A stretch of 64,000 nucleotides of DNA from Mycobacteroides saopaulense (lineage in GTDB: Bacteria; Actinomycetota; Actinomycetes; Mycobacteriales; Mycobacteriaceae): the NCBI RefSeq assembly GCF_001456355.1, contig NZ_CP010271.1, positions 4,585,176 to 4,649,175 on the forward strand. Reading direction: 5' to 3'. Positions 1 through 7,610 of the stretch are shown here, in pieces. Both the position numbers and the translations under genes were made by a program. Under the pieces are notes generated by a model. The model searched no databases, was not told the origin of the DNA, and saw only the letters and a list, made by a program, of their open reading frames with translations. How positions within the stretch are numbered: position 1 is the first letter of the stretch; each line of letters starts with the position of its first letter.

Positions 1-261
1 ACGTTGCACAATTCTGTAGGTGCTTGTTGCGCTTCCGCAGGCCTCAGCTTGCACTAACGGTAGCTCAGCAGTACCGGCGATAGAGACGCATTCGTCCCGG
101 CCCAGTCCTTTGTTGGGTACCTCATTGGCGATCGATTGAAAGTCGCGCGTGACGTACACGGACGCTTTTCCGTGGTCCGAGGCTAGGAATCCGACGAATA
201 GCGCACACACCAAAGTGAGGGCACTACCCAGATAAATCGCCCACTTCGCGCTACCTGACAT
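1..261 (-). CDS. Small exported protein, LppU-like, 3' end off the window
   Basis: The frame is open from ATG at 261 to the left edge (87 codons seen). It starts MSGSAKWAIYLGS and has one hydrophobic segment at about residues 7-26, so it is membrane-anchored or secreted. The exported part has two cysteines in the contexts GRDECVSIAG and AEACGSATSTYRIV. This spacing, with an aromatic-rich strand after the second cysteine, recalls the LppU-type domain of actinobacterial lipoproteins, but there is no lipobox cysteine at the end of the hydrophobic segment. A GAAAGG ribosome site lies about 11 nt upstream. It follows the Gln/Pro-rich gene by 46 bp on the same strand, so it is probably the last seen member of a four-gene exported-protein operon. 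Family assignment is tentative. Confidence 0.6.
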   Translation of the reverse strand, partial: MSGSAKWAIYLGSALTLVCALFVGFLASDHGKASVYVTRDFQSIANEVPNKGLGRDECVSIAGTAELPLVQAEACGSATSTYRIVQR

Positions 262-307
262 TAGCTCTAGAACCTTTCGGAAGCCTGAATCTTGAACATC
301 AAACGCC

Positions 308-1042
308 TCACACCGCGATCGCTCCTGAACATGGCGCAGGATTCGGATTGGGGTTTATCTGTTGGGGTCTGGTCAGCGACGCTTGCTTGACTCTGCCCGA
401 CAGCTGTCTAGTCGTACTGTCCTCAGTTTTGGACTGGCCGGGCTGCTGGGTAGGTGCTGGCTGTGCACTGCTGGGAATTTGAGTCGGGTGCTGTGTTTGG
501 TTGGGAGCTTGACTCGGCTGCTGATTCTGCGGCTGCTGCTGCGAGCCTTGCTGAGGCGAGTTTTGTTGCGGTGCTTGATAGTCCGGATTGGCTTTACCGG
601 GCCCCTGAGTGTAGGGGGTGGCGGTTTGGTAGTCGGGGGGCTGAGTGCCGTGCTGGGGTTGTTGCACACCCTGTTGGGCCTGCTGGCCAGCCTGCTGGCC
701 GACTTGTTGCCCCGCTTGGGGGGCGCCGCTGTTATAGATGCTGATTCCGCTGTTCTGATCCAGTGGTGGCTGGTTGATACCGCCCTGGTAGTCGGGCATC
801 GAACTGGGCATGCCTGGGGGCTGGAATTGAGAGCCTCCGCCGTCGGGCATCCCACCGCCCGGGCCGCCTGTAGGACCTGTGGGATCCGCGGTGGCGCCCG
901 GTACCAGATTGATAGCTCCAATCCCAGTCGGCTCGTCGGTGATCTGCCAGCCCGCCAAGGCCACTGCGCTAACCGCAACAGCCGCCAAGCCGCGCCGGAC
1001 ACCCACGGGTACAGACATTTTGCGCGGCTTCATTGGCGTCAT
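308..1042 (-). CDS. Gln/Pro-rich secreted or anchored protein, 244 aa
   Basis: An N-terminal signal (basic MTPMKPRK, then a hydrophobic stretch at about residues 16-31) is followed by a disordered chain. A Gly/Pro part (DPTGPTGGPGGGMPDGGG) leads into a Gln/Pro/Ser part with three PDYQ motifs and repeats of the AGQQ/VGQQ kind. No catalytic domain is visible. The start ATG at 1042 overlaps the stop of the upstream gene by 4 nt (ATGA), so translation is probably coupled. Composition suggests a surface or periplasmic linker protein that may work with the MspA-like porin encoded upstream. The GC-rich opposite strand also carries long open frames here, but the signal peptide and the coupling favour this frame. 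Function is unknown. Confidence 0.65.
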   Translation of the reverse strand: MTPMKPRKMSVPVGVRRGLAAVAVSAVALAGWQITDEPTGIGAINLVPGATADPTGPTGGPGGGMPDGGGSQFQPPGMPSSMPDYQGGINQPPLDQNSGISIYNSGAPQAGQQVGQQAGQQAQQGVQQPQHGTQPPDYQTATPYTQGPGKANPDYQAPQQNSPQQGSQQQPQNQQPSQAPNQTQHPTQIPSSAQPAPTQQPGQSKTEDSTTRQLSGRVKQASLTRPQQINPNPNPAPCSGAIAV

Positions 1043-1545
1043 GACCGGTGCCTTCTTTCTCGCAAGCTCAGGTGCGGCAGTGGTGGGTTGTTATTCGACG
1101 AGAACCGCAATTGACCAACGTCGGGACCGAGCCCTAACGGGGTGTTGGTTTTCGCTTGCGCTCCCCCGATGTTCTGCACGCGGGGCATGTCGCCGGACTG
1201 AGCCACCGGATGCGGGATTGGCTTCGCCGGCGGCACACCCGGGCCATTGGGATCGGCACAGGCGGGACTGGCGGCCTGGCTCATGATCGCCGACGGAACA
1301 ACCAGCACAGTCACCGCCGGCGCGATCCGTATCCGACGAAGCTGGCTGAATCCAGCCGCGATATATGTGCTGAAGTCGGCATGGCCCGTACCGCGGCGGC
1401 AGGTCATGCTCCGCACCATATCCCCCAAGCTCCCCATGACCGACCGGGCCCATTTCCGAATCCCCGACAGATCGAGGAAACTCACATTATCAGAATTGAG
1501 CTGTTCAATGGCACCATAGATCAGTACAGCTAACTTGTCAACCAT
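1039..1545 (-). CDS. Exported protein of unknown function, up to 168 aa
   Basis: The longest frame starts at ATG 1545. Internal ATGs at 1437, 1419 and 1404 are alternatives, and the one at 1404 (MTCRRGTGHADF) would give a more normal leader: basic region, hydrophobic core IAPAVTVLVVPSAIM, and a plausible cleavage around ASPACA before DPNGPG. The mature part is short, Pro/Asn-rich and without a recognisable fold. It lies 83 bp after the MspA-like gene and overlaps the next gene by 4 nt, so all three probably form one transcript. I do not recognise the family. The exported, proline-rich character matches the neighbouring Gln/Pro-rich protein. Confidence 0.55.
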   Translation of the reverse strand: MVDKLAVLIYGAIEQLNSDNVSFLDLSGIRKWARSVMGSLGDMVRSMTCRRGTGHADFSTYIAAGFSQLRRIRIAPAVTVLVVPSAIMSQAASPACADPNGPGVPPAKPIPHPVAQSGDMPRVQNIGGAQAKTNTPLGLGPDVGQLRFSSNNNPPLPHLSLRERRHRS

Positions 1546-1628
1546 CAGTCGATCAACATTTCCGCAGCTCCAACAGACTCGCTGTGTGATCGATCAGCAC
1601 CGTTCCTGCAGGTTCCCGAGTCATTTGT

Positions 1629-2273
1629 CTATAGGTCCTTGGGTTCGCCGTAGATGGTCTGGGTGTCATTGCCGTTCTCGGTGCGGATCCGGAATGTCGC
1701 GAAGGACTGGATCTTCACCTGACCGCCACAGCCATCGGCCTCCACGTTCTGATTGCGCACCTGAGAAACCGCACGCATGTTCCGGAAATTGATGCGGTCC
1801 ATCGGCAACTGGGCCAAGCCACCCGGCTTGAGCAGCACGCGCATGTATCCACCGATGTGCTCCTGGGCGCCCAACGAGCCGCCTCCGGACACACCACCGA
1901 AGCCACCGCCGCCACCGCCACTCTGACTGCCTTGTCCGTAGCCACCGCCGTAGCCCTGGCCGAACACCTGCTGAGAGAGCGTCAAGCCGAGGTCGCCACC
2001 CAACTCCACACCCGAGGAAGAGTCAGTCCGGCAGCCCACGAAGTACCCCGTCTCCAACTGCGCATCCTGGATGACAGCCGACCCCGAACCCGTGATGGTC
2101 GCCTCTGCACGGTAGGACACTCGCGCCTGCCATGAGTGGCTCGCACCAGCGATGTTGTCGATGTGATCGATGACCTCATTGGTCAGCGTCAAACCGACCG
2201 TCCAACCATCGTCCGTCACGAACTGCTGGTACTGGTCCGGCATCCCCTGCGGATCCGCGGCAGCCACGCCCAC
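1629..2273 (-). CDS. MspA-family porin-like protein with interrupted leader
   Basis: The C-terminal part matches the MspA family: GWTVGLTLTNE, a GSGSAVIQD strand, GAQEHIGGYMRVLLKPG (compare GTVTGAAGGVLLRPF in MspA) and a terminal IYGEPKDL (compare TYGEPWNMN). MspA proteins are exported and form outer-membrane octameric pores. A Gly-rich insert at residues 105-133 takes the place where MspA has its constriction-loop region. The only usable start is GTG at 2273, which gives VGVAAADPQG and no full signal peptide. Upstream in frame the codons read RLLSAAC, the back half of a leader, cut off by TAA at 2295-2297. The gene is therefore either a pseudogene through one nonsense change or affected by sequence error. 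It heads the exported-protein cluster. Confidence 0.7.
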   Translation of the reverse strand: MGVAAADPQGMPDQYQQFVTDDGWTVGLTLTNEVIDHIDNIAGASHSWQARVSYRAEATITGSGSAVIQDAQLETGYFVGCRTDSSSGVELGGDLGLTLSQQVFGQGYGGGYGQGSQSGGGGGGFGGVSGGGSLGAQEHIGGYMRVLLKPGGLAQLPMDRINFRNMRAVSQVRNQNVEADGCGGQVKIQSFATFRIRTENGNDTQTIYGEPKDL

Positions 2274-2396
2274 ACAAGCCGCAGACAGAAGGCGTTAAGA
2301 AGTTTTGGTGAGCGTCCCTAGACAGCTCGCACTCCACTCGGAGGTCTTCGTCATGTCACCTCACCACGCCGTCACCAACGTCCGTGGTCAGTACAT

Positions 2397-3773
2397 CTAG
2401 CGCGCCATGTTGGTGAAGCGCGACAGGTGCAGCTGGTGCGCCACGGTGATGGTTGCCGTCGGGCCGTTACGGTGCTTGCCCAGGATCAGGTCGGCCTCAC
2501 CACCGCGCGGGTCGTCCCGCTCGAACGCATCGGGGCGGTGCAACAGGATCACCATGTCGGCGTCCTGTTCCAGCGAGCCAGATTCACGAAGATCCGAGAC
2601 CTGCGGCCGCTTGTCGGTGCGCTGCTCGGGACCACGGTTCAGCTGACTGATCGCGATGACCGGAACCTCGAGCTCCTTGGCCAATAGCTTGAGGTTTCGG
2701 GAGAACTCCGAGACTTCCTGCTGACGGGATTCGTGCTTCTTACCCGAGGTCATCAGCTGCAGGTAGTCCACGACCACCAGCTTGAGCCCGGCCTTTTGGT
2801 TGAGCCGTCGCGCCTTGGCGCGAATCTCCATCATCGTCAGGTTCGGCGAGTCGTCGATGTAGAGCGGCGCCTCACTGATCTCACTCATCCGCCGCGCTAG
2901 CCGGGTCCAGTCGTCATCGCTCATCCGGCCCGAGCGCATATCGCCCAGTTTGATCTTCGCCTCGGCCGAGAGCAGTCGCATGACGATCTCGGTCTTGCTC
3001 ATTTCCAGGGAGAAGATGACGCTGGGCAGCTGGTGCTTGATCGAGCAGGAGCGCATGAAATCCAGGCCGAGGGTGGATTTACCCACACCCGGTCGAGCCG
3101 CCACGATGATCATCTGGCCCGGGTGCAGGCCATTGGTGATCTCGTCCAGATCGGTGAACCCCGTCGGCACACCCTTGGAGATGCCGCCGGCCGACGCGAT
3201 CGCGTCGATCTCGTCCATCGTGGGCTGCAGCAGCTCTTCGAGCGGCACGTAGTCTTCCGACATCCGCCGGTCGGTGACGTCGTAGACCTCGGCCTGCGCC
3301 CGGTCCACCACCTCGGCCACATCGGCACCCTCGGCCCCTGCATACCCGTACTGCACCACGCGGGTCCCGGCCTCCACCAGGCGGCGCAGCAGCGCCTTCT
3401 CGGCGACGATCCCGGCGTAGTACCCGGCGTTGGCGGCCGTCGGCACCGTGGAGATCAGGGTGTGCAGATACGGCGCACCACCCACCCGGCGCAGCTGCCC
3501 GCGCCGGTCCAGCTCGGCCGCCACCGTCACCGCATCGGCGGGCTCTCCCCTGCCGTACAGATCCAGGATCGCCTCGTACACGCTCTGGTGGTTGGGGCGA
3601 TAGAAATCGTGGGGCCGCAGCTTCTCCAGAACATCGGCGATGGCGTCCTTGGACAGCAGCATCCCGCCCAGCACGGACTGTTCGGCAGCCACATCCTGAG
3701 GTGGTTGACGGCCGAATTCCTCCTCGGGAGGGGCAACTGGACCGGACTGGCCCAAATCGTCGACTATCGCCAC
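2397..3773 (-). CDS. dnaB: Replicative DNA helicase DnaB
   Basis: A 458-residue hexameric 5'-3' helicase of the replication fork. The N-terminal domain (about residues 20-125) contains PQDVAAEQSVLGGML. The RecA-like domain carries Walker A ARPGVGKST at 226-234, Walker B LKLVVVDYLQL near 330 and the arginine-finger region toward the C-terminus (LILGKHRNGPT). No intein interrupts it, unlike dnaB in M. tuberculosis (established knowledge). The start is GTG at 3773, giving the expected MAIVDDL N-terminus. It is alone on its transcript, separated from rplI by 450 bp that hold three DnaA-box-like sequences. Confidence 0.97.
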   Translation of the reverse strand: MAIVDDLGQSGPVAPPEEEFGRQPPQDVAAEQSVLGGMLLSKDAIADVLEKLRPHDFYRPNHQSVYEAILDLYGRGEPADAVTVAAELDRRGQLRRVGGAPYLHTLISTVPTAANAGYYAGIVAEKALLRRLVEAGTRVVQYGYAGAEGADVAEVVDRAQAEVYDVTDRRMSEDYVPLEELLQPTMDEIDAIASAGGISKGVPTGFTDLDEITNGLHPGQMIIVAARPGVGKSTLGLDFMRSCSIKHQLPSVIFSLEMSKTEIVMRLLSAEAKIKLGDMRSGRMSDDDWTRLARRMSEISEAPLYIDDSPNLTMMEIRAKARRLNQKAGLKLVVVDYLQLMTSGKKHESRQQEVSEFSRNLKLLAKELEVPVIAISQLNRGPEQRTDKRPQVSDLRESGSLEQDADMVILLHRPDAFERDDPRGGEADLILGKHRNGPTATITVAHQLHLSRFTNMAR

Positions 3774-3896
3774 GGCGCGCGGGTCCTCCTACTCGAATCC
3801 AGTCGAACACATGATCGCGGCGGGGTCCGACAAGTGCGGTGGCCCGGCGCGCCGCGGTAGACGTTAGATGTTGCTACGCACCCTGCCAAGTACCCC

Positions 3897-4037
3897 TGTG
3901 GATGAGCCTGGGCATGGGGTGTGGACTACTGTCCAACCCGGTGTTAGGGGGTTGGGGAAAACCTGGGGATAGCTACCTACATTCCTGCACTTTTCCCAGT
4001 TGGCAGCTGGTGAACTAATTGACAGGACTGTGGATGG
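3897..4037 (-). promoter_or_regulatory. Cluster of three DnaA-box-like sequences upstream of dnaB
   Basis: TGTGGATGA (3897-3905), TGTGGACTA (3920-3928) and TGTGGATGG (4029-4037) are all in the same orientation. Read on the minus strand they are TCATCCACA, TAGTCCACA and CCATCCACA, which match the TTATCCACA or TTGTCCACA consensus at 8, 8 and 7 of 9 positions. They lie 124-264 bp upstream of the dnaB start. DnaA binding is an inference. Confidence 0.4.
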
Positions 4038-4099
4038 GAATCCGTCCGGCGTGTCGCAGTAGGTTGCGTCTTCGGGCGTGTTCTGTTACCCGTATCAAC

Positions 4100-4118
4100 C
4101 CTCTAGGTTAACTAGAGG
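4100..4118. repeat. Inverted repeat CCTCTAGGTTAACTAGAGG
   Basis: Seven-base arms CCTCTAG and CTAGAGG flank GTTAA. It lies between the rplI terminator and the DnaA-box-like cluster and could be an operator or a small terminator. No T-run follows on either strand. Confidence 0.4.
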
Positions 4119-4170
4119 TAGCTTCGCTGGACTGGCACACGCGTACAGTACATTCGCCAGTAGATACGGC

Positions 4171-4200
4171 AACGGCGCCGCGGAAATCCGCGACGCCGTT
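4171..4200 (-). terminator. Hairpin terminator after rplI
   Basis: AACGGCG-CGCGGA and TCCGCG-CGCCGTT pair around an AAT loop with one C/A mismatch, starting 23 bp after the rplI stop. No U-tract follows, as is usual for mycobacterial hairpin terminators. Confidence 0.6.
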
Positions 4201-4223
4201 GACCCGGCAGTTTTTCGGATCGA

Positions 4224-4679
4224 TCAGCCTTCGGCGACTACATCCACAGTGACCTTGGTTGCCACCCCGGCGTGCAGATGCACGTCCAGCGCGTACGAAC
4301 CGATCTGCTTGATGTGAGCCTTCGGCAGGGTGACGGTCCGCTTGTCCAGGTTCGGGCCACCGGCGGCCTTGATGGCGCCCACCACGTCAGCGGCGGTCAC
4401 CGAACCGAACAGCTTGCCCTCGCCGGCGGTCTTCACCGTCAGCTTGACGGCACCCAGACCATCGATCGTCTGCTTGATCTCGTTGGCGTGCTCGACACCG
4501 CGGATCTCCTTGGCCTCGCGAGCACGACGGATGTCGGTCGCCTGGCGCTCGGCACCGCGGGTGGCGACAATCGCCAGTCCACGGGGCAGCAGGTAGTTGC
4601 GTCCGTAACCGTCCTTGACCTCGACGGTGTCACCGGCGGCGCCGAGGTGCTCGACCTCGGTCGTCAGAATCAGCTTCAT
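4224..4679 (-). CDS. rplI: 50S ribosomal protein bL9
   Basis: 151 residues, the normal length for bL9. The N-terminal rRNA-binding domain has [12 protein letters not shown], the signature [19 protein letters not shown] at about residues 16-34, a long connecting helix and a C-terminal domain ([12 protein letters not shown]...[18 protein letters not shown]). It binds 23S rRNA near the L1 stalk base and limits frame slippage. It is the last gene of rpsF-ssb-rpsR-rplI, 17 bp after rpsR, and is followed by a hairpin terminator. Confidence 0.98.
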   Translation of the reverse strand: MKLILTTEVEHLGAAGDTVEVKDGYGRNYLLPRGLAIVATRGAERQATDIRRAREAKEIRGVEHANEIKQTIDGLGAVKLTVKTAGEGKLFGSVTAADVVGAIKAAGGPNLDKRTVTLPKAHIKQIGSYALDVHLHAGVATKVTVDVVAEG

Positions 4680-4696
4680 CAGATGTCCCTCCGGCC

Positions 4697-4951
4697 TTAC
4701 CGCGTCGCCGAGCTGAACGGCAGCAGGGCAACCTCGCGGGCGTTCTTGACCGCGATCGCGATATCGCGCTGGTGCTGAACGCAGTTTCCGGTGACCCGGC
4801 GGGCACGAATCTTGCCGCGCTCACTGATGTACGTGCGCAGCAGGTTGGTGTCCTTGTAGTCGATATTCAGCGCCTTCTTGGTGCAGAACGCACACTTACG
4901 TGTCTTGACCGGCTTTTCCGGGGCAGGACGGCGCTTAGTCGTCTTCGCCAT
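4697..4951 (-). CDS. rpsR: 30S ribosomal protein bS18
   Basis: 84 residues. It carries the bS18 core [35 protein letters not shown]. The N-terminal CAFC pair together with the GNC cysteine marks the zinc-binding (C+) form. Mycobacteria usually also carry a zinc-free paralogue expressed under zinc limitation (established knowledge); that gene is not in this window. bS18 pairs with bS6, encoded at the head of the same operon. The start ATG at 4951 gives MAKTTKRRP. Confidence 0.97.
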   Translation of the reverse strand: MAKTTKRRPAPEKPVKTRKCAFCTKKALNIDYKDTNLLRTYISERGKIRARRVTGNCVQHQRDIAIAVKNAREVALLPFSSATR

Positions 4952-4995
4952 GGTGAATCTCTTTCTTTCTAGCTAGATAAGTTGTATCGCCCAGA

Positions 4996-5496
4996 TCAGA
5001 AGGGCGGTTCGTCGTCGGCCGCGGTGGAACCGGAGGCCGGGGCACTGCCCCACGGATCGTCGGCAGGCTCGCTGGAGCGGGAAGCCCCGCCACCACCGCC
5101 GCCGCCGAAACCTCCACCGCCGCCGCCACCGCGCGAGGCCTTGTTGACCTTGGCGGTCGCGTACCGCAGAGACGGGCCGATCTCGTCGACCTCAACCTCG
5201 ACCACGGTGCGCTTCTCGCCCTCGCGGGTCTCGAAGGAGCGCTGCTTGAGCCGGCCGGTCACGATGACACGAGAACCACGAGTCAGGCTTTCGGCCACGT
5301 TTTCGGCGGCCTCACGCCAGATATTGCACCGAAGGAACAGCGCCTCTCCGTCTTTCCACTCCGAGCTCTGTCGGTCGAAGATGCGGGGAGTCGACGCCAC
5401 AGTGAAGTTGGCGACGGCTGCCCCGGACGGTGTGAATCGCAGTTCCGGATCGGCGGTCAAGTTTCCGACGACCGTGATGGTGGTGTCACCTGCCAC
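4996..5496 (-). CDS. ssb: Single-stranded DNA-binding protein
   Basis: 166 residues. The OB-fold occupies about residues 1-115 ([21 protein letters not shown] ... [40 protein letters not shown]). A glycine-rich flexible linker follows (residues about 124-140), then the acidic tail DDEPPF, through which SSB recruits replication and repair partners. It lies in the rpsF-rpsR operon, so SSB supply is tied to ribosomal protein expression. Length and tail are normal for mycobacteria. Confidence 0.97.
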   Translation of the reverse strand: MAGDTTITVVGNLTADPELRFTPSGAAVANFTVASTPRIFDRQSSEWKDGEALFLRCNIWREAAENVAESLTRGSRVIVTGRLKQRSFETREGEKRTVVEVEVDEIGPSLRYATAKVNKASRGGGGGGGFGGGGGGGASRSSEPADDPWGSAPASGSTAADDEPPF

Positions 5497-5568
5497 GGTT
5501 CCTCCTCGTAGATGTCAGCGGCTTAGTTAACCGGCAGCCTACGGAAGTCGACTGACTCCCGTGGGACC

Positions 5569-5859
5569 TCAGCGGGCTCCGGTACGCAGGACCTTGGTCC
5601 GCAGCACGGACTCGTTCAGCCCGAGCTGGCGATCCAGCTCGGAGACGGTGGCCGGAGCAGCGACCACGTCGATCACCGCGTAGATGCCCTCGGCATGCTT
5701 GGCGATTTCGTAGGCAAGACGACGCTTGCCCCAAACCTCCACCTTCGAGACGGTTCCACCGTCACCGCGGATGACGTTCAAGAACGTATCCAGCGATGGA
5801 GCTACGGTGCGCTCGTCAAGAGTGGGGTCGAGAATGACCATGATTTCGTACTGACGCAT
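5569..5859 (-). CDS. rpsF: 30S ribosomal protein bS6
   Basis: 96 residues: [41 protein letters not shown] and a C-terminal [11 protein letters not shown], all typical of bS6, which forms a heterodimer with bS18 on the 30S platform. A strong AGGAGGTGATGAG ribosome site precedes ATG 5859. It is the first gene of the rpsF-ssb-rpsR-rplI operon. The preceding 112 bp hold a small hairpin that may be regulatory. Confidence 0.97.
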   Translation of the reverse strand: MRQYEIMVILDPTLDERTVAPSLDTFLNVIRGDGGTVSKVEVWGKRRLAYEIAKHAEGIYAVIDVVAAPATVSELDRQLGLNESVLRTKVLRTGAR

Positions 5860-5892
5860 GAGAAACTCATCACCTCCTGTGGTCTAGTGCGG

Positions 5893-5909
5893 CCACGGCG
5901 TATCCGTGG
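5893..5909 (-). promoter_or_regulatory. Hairpin in the rpsF leader
   Basis: CCACGG and CCGTGG pair around a 5-base loop, about 35 nt upstream of rpsF. In many bacteria the rpsF leader folds into an RNA that binds the S6:S18 complex for autoregulation. Whether this hairpin is that element cannot be decided by eye. Confidence 0.3.
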
Positions 5910-5971
5910 CAGGAGAGTCGCCTGCGTCGGCAACCGGCCCAGGCTACCGCACAGCCCCCTGACCGGCGAAA

Positions 5972-7606
5972 TCAGACAGCCGCGCGCGAGATATGCGGTG
6001 CCGGCTTGCGCGGGCGCAGCCAGGCCGGCAGCCATGCCGGAGCGTCATCGGCGGCACCGTCGCAGGGACCACCCGCCGGGTCGTCGTCGTGGGCGCGCAC
6101 CAGGTCCTCGCTGGGGTGATAGATCTGCCGCAGTACCAGCAGGCACAACCCGACGACCGCGATATCGCGCACCAACACCGTGCCGGTGAACCACTGCTCG
6201 GGCAGCCCCTTGTTCTCCATGCCCAGCAGGTAGTACATCCGTGGCACCCACACCAGCGCGTCGACGGCCATCCACGCCAACAGGATCCGGCGATGCGGCA
6301 GCGCCACCACGGCAAGCGGTACCAGCCACAGGGAGAACTGCGGACTCCACACCTTGTTGGTCAGCAGGAACACCGCGACCACCAGGAAGGCAAGCTGCGC
6401 CACGCGCGGCCGCCGCGGTGCCGTCAGCGCCACGTATCCGATGCCCAGACAGCACAGCCCGAACAGCACCGCCGACACCGCGTTGAGGATGACCGGCGGC
6501 TCCCAGAATCCCAGCGGACCATCGAAGCCCTGCCACCCGGTGAAGGACTTGAAGACGTTGTAGAGCGAGTCCATGTCGTCGCCGCGGCGGGTGTTGAGCC
6601 GGAAGAACTCTGCCCATCCGCGCGGGAACAGCGTCGCCACCGGTGCGTTCACCACAACCCAGCTGGCCAGCGCGGCCGCGGCGGTCTTGGAAAACTCGTG
6701 CAACTTGCCGCTGCGCAGACTCACCAGCAACAGCGGCAGCAAAAGCAGCAGCGGGTAGAGCTTGGCGGCCACCCCCAACCCGATCAAGACACCCGCCAGC
6801 CACGGCCTTCTGCGCGCCCACGCCCACAACGCCGCCATACTGAAAGCCGTTGCGAGAGCATCGAAATTCGTGAAGATCTGGAATATCACGATCGGGGACG
6901 CGGCGATCATCACCACATCCCACGGTCGGGTGCGCGGGCTCAATCCCGCACTGGCCCAAATGGTTACCAGCCACGCCAGCGCCAGTCCGAAGGCCACGAT
7001 GTTGAAGAACATCACCACTTCGGCGACGATCGGCAATCCGAGTAGATCGCTGGCCTGCGTGTAGGTCTTGGCCAGCGCCATCGCGGTGTACTGGTACACG
7101 CCGGTGACCACCGGGTACTCCATGTACCGGACCGCCGGGGTGCCGTCGTACTGGATCTTCTGGTGGCCGCCCGAGTCGGTTTCCAGCCAGCTCGACTTGT
7201 ACGGGAAACGCCCCTGGTTCAACAGCTCCGCGCCGTAGAGCGGCACCGTATCCGAATAGCACAGCTGGTAGTAGGCGCGGTTGTTGTCCCAATTCGCCAC
7301 GCGCGCAGCGCCGTTGCCAGTCCCGCTCTGCTGCAGGCAGGGCGCCTTACTGGTCCACCCCAGGATCAGGAACCCCAGCGCGATGACGAACACCACCCGC
7401 AGCGGCGTCCAGAACGGCTGCCTGCCGACCAGTGCGTGCCGCCCCACGGGCCCCCCGATCACCTCGGAGAGCTCGGCGCCCATCGCGTCGGTGCGACTGG
7501 GGAAATCGCGGTCGTCGGCGCTGCGCAGATCGTCCGCGAGCTCGTCGGGAGACACCGTCGCACCGTGAAGGTCGCCGGCCACGCGGCTTCCAGACTCTGC
7601 CGGCAC
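5972..7606 (-). CDS. Polytopic membrane protein, GT87-type mannosyltransferase-like
   Basis: 544 residues with a soluble N-terminus of about 65 residues and then about 10 or more membrane spans. The loop after the first span holds DNNRAYYQLCYSDTVPLY, and there are conserved-looking stretches FPYKSSWLETD and MEYPVVTGVYQYTAMAL. This acidic first-loop layout matches polyprenyl-phosphate-sugar-dependent GT-C enzymes such as the GT87 family. It corresponds to Rv0051 of M. tuberculosis by gene order. The GTG start at 7606 lies 4 nt after the ponA1 stop, so it is probably co-expressed with the peptidoglycan synthase. The substrate is unknown; a role in envelope glycan assembly is inferred. Confidence 0.8.
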   Translation of the reverse strand: MPAESGSRVAGDLHGATVSPDELADDLRSADDRDFPSRTDAMGAELSEVIGGPVGRHALVGRQPFWTPLRVVFVIALGFLILGWTSKAPCLQQSGTGNGAARVANWDNNRAYYQLCYSDTVPLYGAELLNQGRFPYKSSWLETDSGGHQKIQYDGTPAVRYMEYPVVTGVYQYTAMALAKTYTQASDLLGLPIVAEVVMFFNIVAFGLALAWLVTIWASAGLSPRTRPWDVVMIAASPIVIFQIFTNFDALATAFSMAALWAWARRRPWLAGVLIGLGVAAKLYPLLLLLPLLLVSLRSGKLHEFSKTAAAALASWVVVNAPVATLFPRGWAEFFRLNTRRGDDMDSLYNVFKSFTGWQGFDGPLGFWEPPVILNAVSAVLFGLCCLGIGYVALTAPRRPRVAQLAFLVVAVFLLTNKVWSPQFSLWLVPLAVVALPHRRILLAWMAVDALVWVPRMYYLLGMENKGLPEQWFTGTVLVRDIAVVGLCLLVLRQIYHPSEDLVRAHDDDPAGGPCDGAADDAPAWLPAWLRPRKPAPHISRAAV

Positions 7607-7610
7607 CTGC

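Larger units (their letters stand above)
3774..4223. other. Intergenic region between rplI and dnaB
   Basis: These 450 bp hold no convincing gene. The + strand open frame from 4078 runs into the rplI coding sequence and has no family signature. The region contains three DnaA-box-like 9-mers (3897-4037), a short inverted repeat (4100-4118) and the rplI terminator hairpin (4171-4200). M. tuberculosis has a small gene (Rv0057) in this interval; I see no equivalent. Confidence 0.7.

Noticed and set aside
2397..3773. Intein in dnaB
   Set aside because: The translated sequence is continuous through Walker A and B with no inserted block.
5105..5140. Short repeat in ssb
   Set aside because: It is just the glycine-rich linker codons of SSB.
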